A DNA stretch of 64,000 nt, taken from Porodaedalea pini. Taxonomy: Eukaryota > Basidiomycota > Agaricomycetes > Hymenochaetales > Hymenochaetaceae. The notes under the pieces are model-generated. The model saw only the letters and a program-made list of their open reading frames with translations. It had not been told where the DNA came from and did not search any database. Numbering within the stretch: position 1 is the stretch's first letter; every line of letters starts with the position of its first letter. A program made the translations under genes and the position numbers. The DNA is taken from positions 186,001 through 250,000 of the forward strand of contig NBAY01000055.1 in NCBI GenBank assembly GCA_002794775.1, written 5' to 3'. Shown in pieces: positions 63,736-64,000 of this stretch.

Positions 63736-64000
63736 CCCACCCAGGCTCATCCCCAGCGTACGTCATCGCTGTCGACTCGCCTTCACTCAGCCTAGAGGAG
63801 CGCTCCCCTCGACAGGCTTGACGTGTAAACCCCCCAAACGACAACCCTCAACCCTGCCTGGGCGTTTTCGGACGTTTGTGTATTACATAAAAACACTCTC
63901 CGACTTTTCCCGACCCTGGCTCTCCGCATCTCCCTTTGGTGGAGAAGCCACTTAACTTGGACGTGGGTAACGTTACGTGTACAGTTGTCGACATCGCTGT
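63736..64000 (+). other. 5' leader of that element, cut by window end
   Basis: Collinear with the leaders of J and K (reverse). No gene yet reached; gag would start several hundred bases to the right. Confidence 0.65.

Noticed and set aside
1..64000. CRISPR arrays, tRNA or rRNA genes
   Set aside because: No regularly spaced short repeats of CRISPR type and no tRNA or rRNA consensus seen; the sequence is eukaryotic in character.

Overview
The window is a nest of LTR retrotransposons and contains no recognisable host gene, tRNA or rRNA. Nearly every coding stretch is gag or pol of Ty3/gypsy elements whose integrase ends in a chromodomain (chromoviruses). The RT/integrase type, the LTR style and the decay at CpG sites suggest a filamentous fungus, probably a basidiomycete. 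That is an inference; nothing host-specific is present.

Four or more repeat families were told apart by LTR ends and target-site duplications (TSDs). Family 1 (LTR TGTCATGG, 447-457 bp) has two complete copies: C (3281-10263, intact, TSD GGAAG) and F (19938-26951, decayed, TSD CCTTG). Family 2 (LTR TGTTAG/TGTCAG to CTAACA/CTGACA) supplies A, B, D, E (12102-18381, TSD GTACC), H, Q (30220-36528, intact, TSD TTGAG), J (37768-44967, TSD GGTCC), K (45447-51688, mismatched flanks), P/G, M (54703-61969, TSD tGTGC/cGTGC) and the 5' LTR at 63343. Family 3 (LTR TGTTAGGATCCC, 520 bp) is a short, apparently non-coding element N (54331-63342 around M). Family 4 is three solo LTRs of about 1 kb with 4-bp TSDs (10314-11311, 39603-40580, 60122-61216). 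A fifth repeat, starting TGTAGAG, is at 18436 and 51843.

Layout: 1-2335 ends of A and B; 2336-18435 element D broken by C, a solo LTR and E; 18436-19868 unclassified AT-rich repeat; 19869-27675 3' half of P (called G) broken by F; 27676-28139 half of a family 3 LTR; 28140-45446 element H broken by Q and J; 45447-51688 K; 51689-54330 5' half of P; 54331-63342 N broken by M; 63343-64000 5' end of a family 2 element, probably the missing end of H.

Gag makes the particle. Pol (protease, reverse transcriptase, RNase H, integrase, chromodomain) is one long ORF in the -1 frame. Every gag-pol junction carries GGATTTT (GGGTTTT in Q), then 6-7 nt, then a hairpin, which is the layout of a -1 ribosomal frameshift signal. 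All three main families have an 11-nt primer-binding site just inside the 5' LTR that is the exact complement of 11 nt of the LTR about 33-35 bp after a TATA box. This is the self-priming arrangement known from Tf1 of fission yeast. The split halves of P, N and H, together with K's mismatched flanks, indicate a large inversion through K, or an assembly misjoin there.
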